Below, piece after piece: positions 34,143-46,888 of a stretch of 49,365 nt of DNA; positions within the stretch are counted from its first letter, which is position 1; every line of letters starts with the position of its first letter. The stretch is taken from positions 1 through 49,365 of the forward strand of contig QZLH01000562.1 in the NCBI GenBank assembly GCA_003833135.1, written 5' to 3'. The notes below the pieces were generated by a model. It saw only the letters and a program-made list of their open reading frames with translations, was not told the DNA's origin and ran no database searches. The stretch is from Oehlia diaphana (taxonomy: Eukaryota; Glomeromycota; Glomeromycetes; Glomerales; Glomeraceae). Both the position numbers and the translations under genes were made by a program.

Positions 34143-35888
34143 ATGTCAGAACCAACTAAAGCTCAAATCGATGAAATATTCAAAAAATTAGTTTCGGATA
34201 GGGCGAACAAAGTACAATTCACTTTAAAATAATAACATACACTTATGTAAACATAATTAATATTGATCCCACTTGTAGGTGTGTTTCGATTGTCAGGCCA
34301 AAAATCCTTCCTGGTCAAGTGTTAGCTTTGGGATATATCTCTGCTTGGATTGTTCTTCGGTACATAGAAACCTTGGAGTTCACATCAGTTTTGTGAGGTA
34401 TGATATATAGATTTGGGTAATTTTTTAATGCGACATTATTTGTTACATTTCAATTAACGGTTTTAATTATAATTAATCAGATCAATTTCGTTAGATTCAT
34501 GGACATGGGATCAGTTACGAATTATGAAAGTTGGAGGCAATCAAGCATTTAAGGAATATATTATTCATACTGCTAAACGTCCTGAATTATTGAATAAGGA
34601 TGCAAAATCAAGATATAGTTCTGATGTTGCAAGTAAGTACAAGAAAGTAGTTGAAGTCCGAGCTAAGGATGATGCGTTGAAGTAAGTTGCAGATTCAGTT
34701 AATTATTGTTTAATCCTGTCTATATATAGTTTAATACATTATTTATTATACAATTTTCCTACACAGAAATCCCGTTTTTACTATCGAACATCATGAATGG
34801 GAACAGACTAATAATGTAAAAAAAGAGGATAACTTTTTTGATTCTTTTGTTCAAGAAAACGATGAAAAACCATCATCACCAGAAAATCTCACCAGTGCCA
34901 ATATTAAAACAACTACTTCAAATGGGCCTATTTTAGTAAAATCAAAGGCAACTACAAGATCTAATATTTCAGCTCGTGGGAAAGGACCTAAAAAATCAAA
35001 AATGGGTTTGGGTGCGGTAAAACTTCAAAAAGTTGATATTGAAGAAGCTGAGCAAAAAGCCAAAGAAGAGGAAGAATTGATTAATTCTTTAGCAAGAAGT
35101 GAAGAAGAAATTGATACTGGATCAAACCGCAAATCAGAAGATCGATGGTCTTTTAGTTCCCGTTTAATGTACAATGATAGTACACAATCTACATCAGGAA
35201 TTGGATTAGATACTGATGATAAAAGAAAAAGTGAAGATATTGAGAGACTCGGTATGGGTTTCTCAAGACTAGGATTTGGTACTGTTCCAAGTAGTTCCAA
35301 ATCATCATCTACAAAGATTGAAGAATCTACTAATTCACGATATGTTGGATTTGGCTCTATTAATACGAATGATTCAAGTAGTCAAGTTCAAAATGGTAAT
35401 TTTCTTTATTTTTTTCCTTATTGACTTCTATAACTTATGTGCCTTGTCCTATATATTATTAGATTCTATGGATAATAGTTATGCTCGTCAAAAATTTGGA
35501 AATCAAAAATCTATTTCTTCAGATCAATATTTTGGTCGTAATAGTTATGATCCAGATGCTTTACCAGCTGCCTCAGATCGTTTAAGACAATTTGAAGGTG
35601 CTAATTCTATATCTTCTAACCAATATTTTGGTCGAGAAGATAACGACGTTTCTCAAAGAGAGAGCCTCGATCTAACTGGAATAGAAGTAAATGCAAGAGA
35701 TTTTGCACGTAAATTTATTGGACAAGCTACTTCTGATTATGAGAGTATTAAAGGTGTTGTTGAAAAAGGTAGTGAAAAATTGAAAGATTATTTATCTGAT
35801 ATACAGGTTAGTAAATTATAATTTATTAATTATTTAAACACAAAGTTCTAATTTTAATTTCAATTTTTAGAATCGTGTTAATTATTAG
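34143..35888 (+). CDS. GLO3: ArfGAP of the Glo3/ArfGAP2/3 class
   Basis: Exons: 34143-34211, 34279-34397, 34481-34681, 34767-35395, 35463-35806, 35871-35888; 459 aa. It stimulates GTP hydrolysis by Arf1 on COPI vesicles at the Golgi. The N-terminal ArfGAP zinc finger reads [13 protein letters not shown]...[19 protein letters not shown] (C-x2-C-x16-C-x2-C), and the catalytic Arg of the VHRNLG motif is intact. Two copies of a Glo3-type motif, ISSDQYFGR and ISSNQYFGR, in exon 5 place it in the ArfGAP2/3 class. The middle contains a basic [15 protein letters not shown] block, a feature of coatomer-binding regions. The final exon has only 18 coding bases (NRVNY). Reading through the last intron instead ends four codons later, so two C-termini are possible. 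Confidence 0.93.
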
Positions 35889-37116
35889 ATTATGTAATAA
35901 ATTCTCACATAGATAATTAGTGTGTATTTTTTAGTATAATTTGATCGTTTTAGTTTCGAGATTTGTCTTCTGCTTACTATGTTCTTTATGGACATTTATT
36001 TATTAAAAAGGCGATAGACATTTTAATATTTTGAGTTAATAAATTTTAGATTAATATATTTTTAACATAAATTGATAAACTAATGTGCTTGATTTATAGT
36101 GAGAAATATAGTATCTTAAGTTTGTACTTGCAAAGGAAATTGATATATATACCAAACTCAGCTAGGCGAGTAGACAATTGTAAAAGAAATTCCCAAGATA
36201 TCGGAAGACCCGGAAACTTATATACTTATTTGCGAACTCGAACTCCCCAGTTTTTAAGATAATCTTATATGCAAACCATTTTTCGCGAAAGTAAAAATGA
36301 AATCAAAAGCTATAATCAAGACTAAAAAAATTAAAGAAAAATCAAAAGAAGTTAGCAACTTTGAATTACCAACGAAAAAAACGAAATTTTGACTTAGCAA
36401 AATCTTTTAGACCTTCCCTTTATTAGAATAAAAATTTCAAATAAAAGCTATATAGAAGAAGTTATTTGTAGTGGTTCTAATTTCGAGCATATAGGGATAA
36501 AAACTTTGATTATTCATGTAAAAAAGTAATACTGAGTTGTCAAGCTAGCAAATTTATAGCGTACTAAAATATTTTTCAAAAACAATTAGCAAGGAAATTA
36601 TTTCCGAACAAATTTCAGTCGTAAAAATTTATTAAATGCTTTAGAAGTAGCATTAATTTTATTTATTTATTTTTTGTAAGAAATCAAAATTATTATCTAC
36701 TTAAAATACTTTTATTTTATAGAAACTTTCAACAACTCAAAACACTAAGAAAAGGGATGCATATAGTTGCACAATTTTGATCGTACAAGAAAATAGCACC
36801 TGATCGTATAAGAACGATACATTTGCGACTCCGCACTGACTCCGCTAGTTAATATTAAAAATCATGTGATTGAACACGGGCTCATGTGAAGTTAAAAAGA
36901 AATTTTCGATCTTGAACGGTCACATGGATTTTACAATTTATCCAATCAAATTCATCAATAGAAGTTGTTCAAAATTCTACTCTTTATTCTAAAATTTCCG
37001 GCCTATTAACATTTTATGTTACGCAAGCCAAACATTATGCAGACTTCATTTGTCGAATTGAAATTGAAAAGGGAGTGAAAAAAGTCTTATTGTCCCAACT
37101 CGATCGTTAAAGAAAA
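35889..37116. other. Gene-free region with repeat-like sequence
   Basis: 1.2 kb without a supportable gene. Bases 36862-36945 resemble the right end and flank of the TIR element near 18505-18600: both carry TGATTGAACACGG, then a TCGATC block, then TCACATG. The last 100 bp are the Tfb2 promoter side. Confidence 0.45.
36862..36945. repeat. Fragment of the dispersed family also seen near 18505
   Basis: CATGTGATTGAACACGGGCT here matches CATGATTGAACACGGCTT at about 18509-18526 with small changes. Downstream blocks (TTCGATC, TCACATG, then TTTTA) recur in the same order. No left end was found, so this is a partial copy. Confidence 0.45.
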
Positions 37117-39979
37117 ATGCCAACAGCGGTAACACATTTTAAAACAAATATCTATGAATGTCTTGAAGCTTTACCGAAACCTACACTTGACCAACTTTAT
37201 AAAGAACCGGCTACTTGTTTGGCTATCTTCAGGTCTGGTTTTATTTTTTTGAATTATGATCAGTTTTGCGGTGAATAGAGTAGTAATATAAAAGTTTAGG
37301 TATTTCTGAAAGAAAATTTAGTTTACAATTTAATAGCTGATGCATGTAGTTGTATTATCGTTGTTGTTGTGCCGTGTTAATTAGGAAAAGAAATAGATTT
37401 TGGGTGTGATAGGGTGATTTGCACCTCAACAACGATAATACTTAATTCCATTAATACTCACTGCGGGAACTGTTGATTAATACATTTCAGAACCTTGTTG
37501 TTAACTTTTTTTATTTCGTGTTTTATGAGAATTATTTATTCTTGGAGGGAATATTAATTCATTGAGCTTTGAACAAGTTGAGAGTGGGGGGATGTATTTA
37601 TTTATTTATTTACTTTCAAAAGCTAACTTTAGTTTTTCTTGCTGACTTGATTTCTTTCTTTTTTCTTTTTTTCCATCACTCCTCTGCCCAATAATATTCG
37701 ATTTGGAATTTGATTGAATAAAAAATTGTACCTTTAATAAAAAATAATAAAATATTTTATTCTCACTTATCAACTTTATTATTTGTTTATATATTTCAAA
37801 TCATTCATATCAATACAATTTACCGGAATTATTTCTTTAATAATTTTATTAATTAAAAAAAGACTTTTACCACCATTGGCGAGACAGCTTGTAATGTCAT
37901 TGTTATTCACACAACCGATTAGTCCTGTTAATTTGACACAATCAGATTTAAGATTATGGGTGAAAAACGAAGAGGAAGCTTTAGCGTATGCATTAAAGAA
38001 TAATTTTTTTATATTATTTATAGTATTATTAATCTTATTTTTTATACAAAAAAGTAAATTTCACGAAGCGCTGGATAAATTATCAAAATTAAGTATAATG
38101 ACAACAGATAGCTCTGGATATATACAAATAAATAGTTCATTCCGAGAACGTTTTCAAGATTGTTTAACAGGAGGGTAAATAATAACACTACGTATTAATT
38201 TTAAATAATTATTCTAAACAAAAAATTTTTTTTTAAAAAAAATTAAGGGGAGACCACCAGAGTTTTGGAGTATCATGTGAAAGACCAGCAAAAGATAAAC
38301 CGGACATAGCATTCTTGGATAGACATGCAATGAAACAGTGGGAAGAAATTTTACATTTTATGGTTGGAACTGAAAGTACAAGACAACCTAGTGCAGCTGT
38401 ACTTAAAGTTGTTACTAGAGCTAAATTAATGAAAGAAGGGTAAAAAAATATTCAAAAAAAAAAAAATCTTTTTATCTAAAGGTTTATTTCAAATTAACGA
38501 TTGAATTTTTTGATAGGAAAGATAAACAACTTATGATTACGAATAAAGGATTTCAATTTTTATTACAAGATGTTAATACTCAAGTATGGGCGTTTTTAAT
38601 TCAATATTTAGATATTGCTGATGAGGTATGATAAATTATATTACTTAAAGAATTTTGAAATTGAAAATATTAATTGTATTTTTATTTAGTTATTACACAT
38701 GAATGTTGTTGAAGTATTAAATTTTTTTTTCATGTTGGGAAGTCTAGAACTAGGAATGGTAAACATACAATCATTTATGCATGCTAATTTTTGATACATC
38801 AATTCATTGCATCGTCATTACCAAAAGGATCATCATCATTCCCCTTTGACAAGAAAGAATAATTCATGATATTCTCTTTATTCTAATCCTTCGGAACGAT
38901 TTTTATTTTATATTTTCTGTTATTTAGGATTATTCAGTTGAAGCGTTAACTCCAACTCAAAAACAATTACTTGATGATTTGGCTAATTTTGGTCTGGCAT
39001 ACCGCAGGAAGGTATAGGTTATATAATCGTAACTTTTGATCTTACATACGTGTTCCTTTTATAATTTTATTACTCTTTAACGATAATTTAGAAAGGATCA
39101 TCAAGGTATTATCCAACTAGACTTGCAACTACATTAACATCTGGAAATTCAGCTGTAGTATCATCAGCTGTATCATCTAGTACAAGTACGACAACCGGTG
39201 ATGATGGAGCTACTGAACAAGGATTTATTATAGTTGAAACTAATTATAAACTTTACGCGTATACAGGTAAATTAAATAAAGATTAAATAAGGACTTTCCA
39301 TGAATAACGTAGTTTGTTTAACAAAGCTTAGAATTATTTTTTTATAGAATCAAAATTACAGATTTCAGTACTGAGATTATTTTGTGAACTTCAAACCAGA
39401 TTTGCAAATATGGTTTATGCCTTGATTACACGTGATAGTGTTAGAAAAGCGTTAAAGCATGGCATCACTGCTAATCAGGTACTGAAAAATTTGTTTCTCA
39501 CTTTTATTCTGAAGATAGTATATTTAATTGTTTTTTCTTATTAGATCATTTCATACTTAACAAGCCACGCACATCCTCAAATGAAGAAACAAACTCCTTT
39601 ATTACCGCCAACAGTTGTAGATCAAATTCGATTATGGGAAATGGAACGTAACCGATTGGTAGCAACCGAATGTGAGTCTAATTTATTTATAAATAAAAAA
39701 TTTTTGATTATTCTTTTAACATTTCTTTCTATTCAAGGTCACTTATATAAAGAATTTCGAAATCAAGGAGATTATGAGATGGTATTAAGACATGCAACAA
39801 ATTTAGGATTTGTAATTTGGTCTAATGCAAAGAAGCGGATGTTTAGTGTAACGGAGGAAGGACATGAACATGTTAGAAATTACATAAAGAAGAAAATTGC
39901 TCAAAGAAAAACTAATGGTGGCGGTGAAGCTGGTAGTGGTATTGGTACCCCTAATAATGGTAGCCCTTCTGTACGTTAG
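37117..39979 (+). CDS. TFB2: TFIIH core subunit Tfb2/p52 (GTF2H4)
   Basis: Exons: 37117-37232, 37863-37985, 38055-38174, 38248-38439, 38517-38625, 38690-38758, 38928-39011, 39092-39266, 39348-39478, 39545-39671, 39738-39979; 495 aa. Tfb2 anchors and stimulates the XPB translocase in TFIIH, for promoter opening and nucleotide excision repair in the nucleus. Family blocks: [16 protein letters not shown]...[28 protein letters not shown] with [65 protein letters not shown], and a C-terminal clamp LWEMERNRL...[12 protein letters not shown]. Introns 1 (630 bp) and 2 both end in an A-rich AAAAAAG acceptor rather than a pyrimidine tract. The tail is glycine- and serine-rich. Confidence 0.93.
37352..37441. 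repeat. 15-bp inverted repeat in Tfb2 intron 1
   Basis: GTATTATCGTTGTTG at 37352-37366 is exactly inverted as CAACAACGATAATAC at 37427-37441, 60 bp apart. It lies in the unusually long 630-bp first intron and may be the remains of a small MITE. No target duplication was identified. Confidence 0.5.
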
Positions 39980-40737
39980 TCTAGTAATCCGCATCGCAAA
40001 ATAAAAAAATAAATATACTACTCCATAGTTTTCGTGATTGATCATAATGAAAATATAGTAACAATTCTCGTTTTCCTCAATTTCAAGAAAGCTCTTTAGT
40101 CCAATAGTTTAATTGTGAAGGTCAAAGGAAATTATCATATATCCGAAAGAAATAATTACTTTTCAAAATTTAAACTTTAGATAAACATAATAAATTTTTA
40201 TTTTTATTTATTACTTGTCATTCTTATATTTATTTATTTCTTAATTTGAATATTTTATCTTAAGTATCTATTGCATAATTATCACAATGTATTATATCTA
40301 AAATTACATAGAATAGTAGCTCGATCTACATAGAATTTTGATGCTGGTTCATAACCAAGTTGTAAACGGATATTCAATTGCATATCTAACCTCATTTACT
40401 CTCAAACAATAGCTTTATTCTAATTAACTTGAAGAACTCATAATAATTTTATTATAAGATATTTTGTACATGATACGAAGCCTGTAGATGCGTTCTTTAA
40501 AAATATATATAAAAAAAAATCTATTTCTCATCTAAAACTAAACTGTAAAATACTACATGAAATAAAATAAGCAGTACATTATTCAATATAATTCTACTAT
40601 AACTGAGATCAGAACAACTAGATTATGCCAAAAACTATTGGCTAATGAAATGAAAATTTATTTATTGGATGATCGGATGAATCAATTAATAGTGTAATTT
40701 AGATTTTAGATTTCCAAAATTTTAGTACAGTTTGAAA
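39980..40737. other. AT-rich intergenic region
   Basis: 758 bp between Tfb2 and mS34. No supportable gene, RNA or clear repeat was found. Confidence 0.45.
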
Positions 40738-41286
40738 ATGACAAGTATAGCAAAAGAACTATTAAAAAAATCTGGCTATCCAATTATAAGAGATTCAAAT
40801 AAACCTAAAAATTTATTTGAATTATTAAACGTCTTTCCAAATTATGGTGTTGGACTTAAAGTGGTATGTTAAATAAATATAAATATTGAATTTAAAAAGA
40901 TTTTAAATTTATTAACCTATGCAGAATTTAGGCACCAGATCATTGGGCCAAGAAAGGAATTCTTGAAAGCTATTATGAAATAACAAAAGTTGCTCCAAAA
41001 TTAAAGGTGAGATGGACTTTAATTCAATTTTTAATATAATTTCCTAAAACATGTTATGCTCTTTGTGTGTAGGATATAAATCATGGAAAAGTATTTGGTA
41101 TTAAGGTTTGGAAAGGTGAGACTAGAATTATTTAAATTAGACAAAAGAAAATTTTAAAATAATTTTTTTTTCTTAGGTAAAATATTATACGAAGGCAAGC
41201 CAATGCGAATTAGTGGAACACTGAAATGGAATTGGCATAGATGGCCAATTATGAAAAAAAGAATTAGCCTTAATGATAATTCATAA
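40738..41286 (+). CDS. Mitochondrial small ribosomal subunit protein mS34-like
   Basis: Exons: 40738-40863, 40932-41006, 41073-41115, 41177-41286; 117 aa. The order of blocks LFELLNVFPNYGVGLKV, then YYEITKVAPKL, then INHGKVFGIKVWKGK matches mitochondrial ribosomal protein S34, whose human form has LLGRLPLFGLGRLV, LTRVRPDY and LDHGKAWGILTFKGK. It would work in the mitoribosome small subunit. It is shorter than the animal protein, lacking the long C-terminal extension. It ends TLKWNWHRWPIMKKR...NS. The N-terminus is basic, compatible with import, but no cleavage site can be called. Its stop is 72 bp from the stop of the convergent UQCC2-like gene. Confidence 0.82.
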
Positions 41287-41358
41287 TTATTATTTTGTAT
41301 CAAAATTAAATTACAAAATTTTTTATAATGTTCATTCTCATTATCTAAAAAATTTATG

Positions 41359-41841
41359 TTAAAGCTCTTTGTAATGACCCAAACCGAAAAGTCTTCTCCA
41401 CCATGAAGGTGGCGTTGAATCATCTATTTGTTTTTGTTTAGCAGCTTTATCTAATTCTGCAAGAAGTCCAAAATAATATCTAGGATTTGCTGCCGGCCTA
41501 TACATTTTATCCGAAAGAGGATACTAAAATATAAAAAGTCAAGTTTTATCTTTTTTTCCAAAAAAAAGAGAAATAACTTAATAAAAACTTACTTTCTCCT
41601 TAAATTCATTTTCTTCCAATACTCTTAAAGCATTCAATTCTTTTTCGGCGTTTGAAACCAAATTATTATATATGTGTGGAGATTTTACAACCATGTTTTG
41701 CCTAAACCCTTCTGTGACACGTAAATATAATACATGTTTTAAATTCCGGTTCGGTCGTAAATAATCATTTGGCCAATTCTCAATAATACGAAGAAAACCA
41801 CGATAAAGTGATAAAATTTCTGCTTTCGATGAAGTTGGCAT
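41359..41841 (-). CDS. UQCC2/Cbp6-like complex III assembly factor (LYR-type)
   Basis: Exons in coding order: 41841-41593, 41523-41359; 137 aa. The N-terminal segment LSLYRGFLRIIENWPNDYLRPNRNLKHYL-type helix, followed by LRVTEGFRQN, parallels human UQCC2 (YRRFLKLCEEWPVD..., LRQRVAQAFREG). UQCC2 and yeast Cbp6 help translate and stabilise cytochrome b during complex III assembly in the mitochondrial matrix. The C-terminal exon (YPLSDKMYRPAANPRYYFG...WWRRLFG) is less conserved. An in-frame upstream ATG at 41889 would add 16 residues; ATG 41841 (MPTSSKAEIL) is preferred because homology begins there. It is divergent from VPS18, with 137 bp between starts. Confidence 0.78.
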
Positions 41842-41978
41842 ATAGATAATTTCGAGGAAAAAGACAAATTGATCGACTGTGATCGACAAGGTGATTCATT
41901 CATATCGATCACACGTGAAAAAATAAAACTATCAATCAACTCGATTTTATCAAAATCAGGACTGAAACCAATTTTATA
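41842..41978. promoter_or_regulatory. Compact divergent promoter, UQCC2-like and VPS18
   Basis: Only 137 bp separate the two start codons. The region contains GATCGATCACACGTG-like sequence around 41906-41917. It must carry the promoters and 5' untranslated regions of both genes. No specific factor site is assigned. Confidence 0.45.
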
Positions 41979-43490
41979 ATGTCTCTAATTGACGATTTTA
42001 TTGAAAATTCCAACGATGCATTACAATCATATACTGCCAATAATAATAGTTTCTTGGATGCGGAGGGTTTTGAGCAAACTGATCCAGTTATGGTAAATAT
42101 TTTATTTATAATATGTACATTCATAGAAATTTGCACTTACTCATTCATAAATTTGTTTAGTTAGAAACAGGGTTTGTTAGTACTGGTTTAGCTAAGGACG
42201 ACTCGGAGATATTTTCTCTTGATCTTGTTCAATTTCAATTTCCTGCTCCTTTAGTAGCAATGTCGGTATCCAATGAAATTCTTGTAATGGCGTTGGAAAC
42301 GAATCATATTTTGAGAATTGATTTGCAGCAAGCTCATGATGTAGAAGGTATATGACAGGAAATTATTTTTAACCTTAATAAGGTCATTTTGCTTATACTT
42401 TAATTGTATAATGCCCGTCAGATATTGAAATCCCACGAAAATCGGAAGTGAAGATTTATAAAATATTCTTTGACCCAACCGGTCGACATTTACTCATAAC
42501 AACGGAACAAGGAGAAAATTTTTATTTATTTGAAAAGTGGAAAAAGGCTAAAGTTCTCTCTAAATTTAAGGTAGGTATCATATCTAGTATAATGTACTTG
42601 ATTTAATAAATTTATAGTAAAATCTATTTACTTATAATTTTCGACGAAAATTTCTAATTCACCTTTTTTTTTGTTGATAATAAGGGCATAATAATTGAGT
42701 CTGTTGGGTGGAACAGATTTAACGGATCTTCATCGGATACTTCTACAAAGAAAATTCTTATTGGAAGCCGTAATGGGATGATATTTGAAGCTGAGATTGA
42801 GCCAACGGATGAATTTTTTAAAAAAGAAGAGAAATTTTGCAAACAGGTTTATAAATATATTCATGCATATTATCCTAGAGTAACTTCTATAAATTATCTA
42901 TATTTTACGTAAAAATTTTTTAGGTTTATTCATTAAATAGGAATGTTCCTATTACCGGCCTTCGCATCGAACAATTTCCTGCAACAACACGAAAATATTT
43001 AATAATAGCTGCAACGCCAACTAGACTATACCAATTTATAGGAAATGCAACTCCATCAAAAGACGATGAGGTAGCTTCGATGTTTGAGAACTTATTTGCT
43101 AGCTATGCAATAAATCCAGGTAAAAATGCACTATTCTTTTCGCGTAAGATAATCTTCATTAACATTAAATCATTTATTTTATTTTATCAGTATTTCAGGA
43201 GCTTCCTGGAGATCTTACTTACAGTGAATTACAGTTTTATTCTCAATATCAATATCAAGATTTACATTATCAAGGAACAGCCAAAAATTTTGCTTGGTTA
43301 ACAGGTCAGTCAAAATGTCAAATTATATAATGCTAATTCAGCATTTAACGAACCATAAATTATTTCTTCGTGCTTAACAGGCCCAGGTATCTATCACGGA
43401 AGTCTTGTATTTGGTTCACAAGATACTGGCGATAGTGTCATCGATAGCGCAAAGCTACTTCCGTATGTATTCGTTTATTTATTTAATCAC

Positions 43491-43526
<36 letters not shown>

Positions 43527-46500
43527 TTTTAAAAAAGAAAAAATGTATTTATATATTTGTTAGATATCCATCTACAGCAAATAATGATTCAACTGCGGTA
43601 GCTGAATTTCCCTTATCAAGTGCTCTTACCGAGTTCCACTTTATTTTGTTATATAAGGAACGTGTAAAAGCAATATGTCAACTCAATGATCAAGTCGTTT
43701 TTGATGATGTTATTCCACTTGTGAGTACATTAGAAAAAATTTTGATTAAACATCCTTGATTAAGTATTGTATTTTATTTATTTATTTATTTATTTGGATA
43801 GAAACCAGGGGAAGAAGTTCGAACTATGACTGTGGATCATGTAAAAAATACGTTTTGGATTTACACCGATTCTTCTATATTTGAACTTATTGTTTCCAAG
43901 GAAGATCGAGATGTATGGAAGTTATATTTGGAAAAACAACAGTTTGATACGGCATTACAATACTGCAAAGTAGGTTGACAAATGTAATTTTAGATGATTG
44001 TGCACAAACCATTTTTCGAGTCTGAAATTTAATTATTCAATTCTTCTAGAATCCAGCACAACGTGACAAGGTTCTTACAACTCAAGCCGAACATTATTTT
44101 TCACAAAAACGTTATCTATTATCAGCTTCATATTATGCAGAATCGACCGTGCCTTTTGAGGAAGTTGCACTTAAATTTGTTGAGCGAGACGAGAGAGATG
44201 CTTTAAAAAAATACTTATTGAACAAACTTGATAAACTTCGAAGACAGGTAACAATTACACGTGAAATTTTAAGATCCAAATTAATCTCTTTTTAATTTTA
44301 TGCCTTTTCTAGGATAAAACTCAAAAGACTATGATTGCTACTTGGCTAGTTGAAATATATCTAAGCAAAATTAATACATTGGAAGATCTGGCAGCATCAA
44401 GTGCTGGCTCTGAGGATATAGACAATTTTAAAGCAGAGCAAAAAGACTTAGAAGATGAATTCAAGGGATTTCTTGAACAATACAAGGTTATAAATTGATC
44501 GCGTCTATAACAGCTAATACATTTGATATGATTGTAACTTTATCTTTTTCGGAATAACTTAGGCCGATTTAGATAAGAAGACAACGTATAATTTAATTTC
44601 TAGCCATGGGCGTACAGATGAATTATTATGCTACGCATCATTGATAGGTGACTACGAAAAAGTAATATCACATTGGATTCAAGAAGGAAATTATAAACAA
44701 GCACTGGATGTTCTTAGTAAACAGGTATATTGTTAATATTTTTATTTAGAAAAAAAAACAAATTCCTTTACATTTTTTTACAATTCCTTCCTAATATATT
44801 AATATATTGAATTTTAGGCTTCTGTTGATACGTTCTATAAATTTGCTCTTGTGTTGATGGAAAATGCACCTAGTGATACTGTTGTTGTTTGGATGCGACA
44901 ACCGAACCTCAATCCAAGAAACTTGATGCCTGCCTTATTAAAGTATGATCATTCAAAAGCTCCAGAAAACACTACACAAGTATGTTAAAATATTCATTCA
45001 TTATATTTATAATTGAGAAAAATTAGTAAAATTTAAATTTATTATAATTTCAGAATCAAGCAATAAGATATTTACAGTATGTAGTGCAACAACAAAAAAA
45101 TACAGATCCAGCTATTCACAATTTTCTTCTCACGTTGTATGCAACACAATCTACAAATGATGAGTCTGCTTTACTCCAATTTTTGGCATCGGAAGTATGT
45201 CTATTTTCTTGTTTTATACACACTTTCTAAGTGTCATGGTTTAAGTATATTTGAAATCCTTTATGTAGGGACGAGAACCATACTATAATTTGGATTATGC
45301 GCTTCGACTTTGTAGCCAAAATAGAAGAACGCAAAGTTGTGTACATATATATAGCAACATGGGACTTTATGAAGAGGCTGTTGATTTGGCATTGAAGGTA
45401 AATTTTTGCGTATTGTTTTATTATAGGTGATTATATTAAATATTTATACATTTATTAGCATGATGACCTGGAACTTGCAAGAATTAATGCTGACAAACCA
45501 GAGGATGATGACGCGTTACGTAAGAAACTTTGGTTGAAAATTGCGCGTCATGTAGTTGAAAAGAAACAAGAAATAAAAACGTAATTTTCATAATTTTCAT
45601 ATAAAAATTAAACTGGTTGTTGCTTTAATAAATGATCGTTTTAATATTGTAATTAAATATATTTAGAGCCATGGATTATCTCCAGCATTGCGACTTACTT
45701 AAAATTGAAGATATTTTACCATTCTTCCCCGATTTTGTTCTTATAGATGATTTTAAGGTAATTCCTTATGATAATCGCAGCTAATTAATAAATTATCAAT
45801 TAATTAGTTATCCTATTATAGGATGAGATATGTGCGGCTCTTGAGGAATATAATTTAAATATCGAAGAATTAAAATCAGAAATGGATGAGGCAACCAAAA
45901 GTGCTGAGAGCATTCGGCTTGATATACGAGAGTTAAGATGCCGGTAAATACCGAATCAACTTATATTTGATCCGATATAGTTATTATTTAATTCTAATTT
46001 TTCAAATGATGCAGGTTTGCGGTCGTAACAACAGGGGAAAGGTGTTCAATATGCGATTTATCATTATTAACGAGACCATTTTATATTTTCCCTTGTCAAC
46101 ATGCTTTTCATGCTGAATGTATGATCAACCGAGTAAGCTAATTTTTATTCAATTAAACTCAGTATTGACATGTAAAATACTCTAATTTGACAGTTATCAT
46201 TATTAGGTGACTAATTATCTTAGTATGGGGCAATTACTTTATCTTTCGGATTTACAACAAAAAATATCAAAGGAATTGAATAATGTTAATCATCCACCTG
46301 ATCCAGCAGCTGCCACATATAATGAAGATGATGTTGCTGTTTTTGTTCCAAAAATTGATCAATTAAAGGTAATTTGTTAAATAGTATTTACAAATTATAC
46401 AAATTATTAATTTTTCTAATTAAAATATTTTTTTTCTTCTCAGGATGAGCTTGATGATTTAGTTGCATCAGAATGTATACTTTGTGGGGATATGATGATC

Positions 46501-46566
46501 AAAACTATTGAACAGCCATTTATAAATGATGATGAAAATGATTTATTGAAATCATGGGAAATATGA
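41979..46566 (+). CDS. VPS18: Vacuolar protein sorting protein 18 (Pep3), HOPS/CORVET core
   Basis: Exons: 41979-42092, 42161-42347, 42422-42570, 42685-42846, 42924-43119, 43191-43304, 43381-43462, 43564-43720, 43802-43969, 44050-44247, 44313-44486, 44563-44724, 44818-44979, 45054-45194, 45269-45397, 45459-45580, 45667-45757, 45822-45943, 46015-46132, 46207-46368, 46444-46566; 1010 aa. The N-terminal Pep3/Vps18 beta-propeller holds FDPTGRHLLITT, KILIGSRNG and WLTGPGIYHGSLVFG. The alpha-solenoid has ISSHGRTDELLCYASLIGDYEKVI and MGLYEEAVDLALK. A C-terminal RING begins CSICDLSLL...FPCQHAFHAEC, with its second pair CILCGD in the last exon, split by a long insert. It tethers endosomes and vacuoles before fusion. 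Length fits the family. Confidence 0.95.
43492..43525. repeat. (TTA)n microsatellite in VPS18 intron 7
   Basis: About eleven perfect TTA/ATT triplets lie in the intron between 43463 and 43563. A separate TTTA-type run (about 43772-43796) occurs in the intron before exon 9. Both are likely length-polymorphic. Confidence 0.85.
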
Positions 46567-46829
46567 TTTGAAGTATTATATTATTAATTTATATCTCTTT
46601 GTATAATAAGAATAAAGTGTTTTATTTATTTATTTATTGGATTTATACCATTTTCTAATTAAATGCATAATAAAGTTACTTAATTAGCAATTAAAGTGAA
46701 TTAGTAAAAAGTTATTACTTATTATATATTATAAGTCATATGAGATTTAAATCAAGTTTAAAAGAAGTAAATTAACTAAATTTTTAAATAAATAAATATA
46801 TATAATTAAGTTATATATATAATTGATAT

Positions 46830-46888
46830 TTTAAATTACTAATAAATATAAAATGGTAATGCCATTTTATATTTATTAGTAATTTAAA
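46830..46888. repeat. Perfect 27-bp hairpin with 5-base loop
   Basis: The arm at 46830-46856, ending ATATAAAATGG, is exactly reversed at 46862-46888, beginning CCATTTTATAT; the loop is TAATG. A 27-bp perfect match is far beyond chance even in AT-rich DNA. It lies 264 bp past the VPS18 stop and could form a stem in DNA or RNA. Confidence 0.85.

Noticed and set aside
37783..38178. 131-codon frame read straight through Tfb2 introns
   Set aside because: It includes intron 1 sequence before 37863 and hydrophobic intron 2 translation; splicing restores Tfb2 family sequence.
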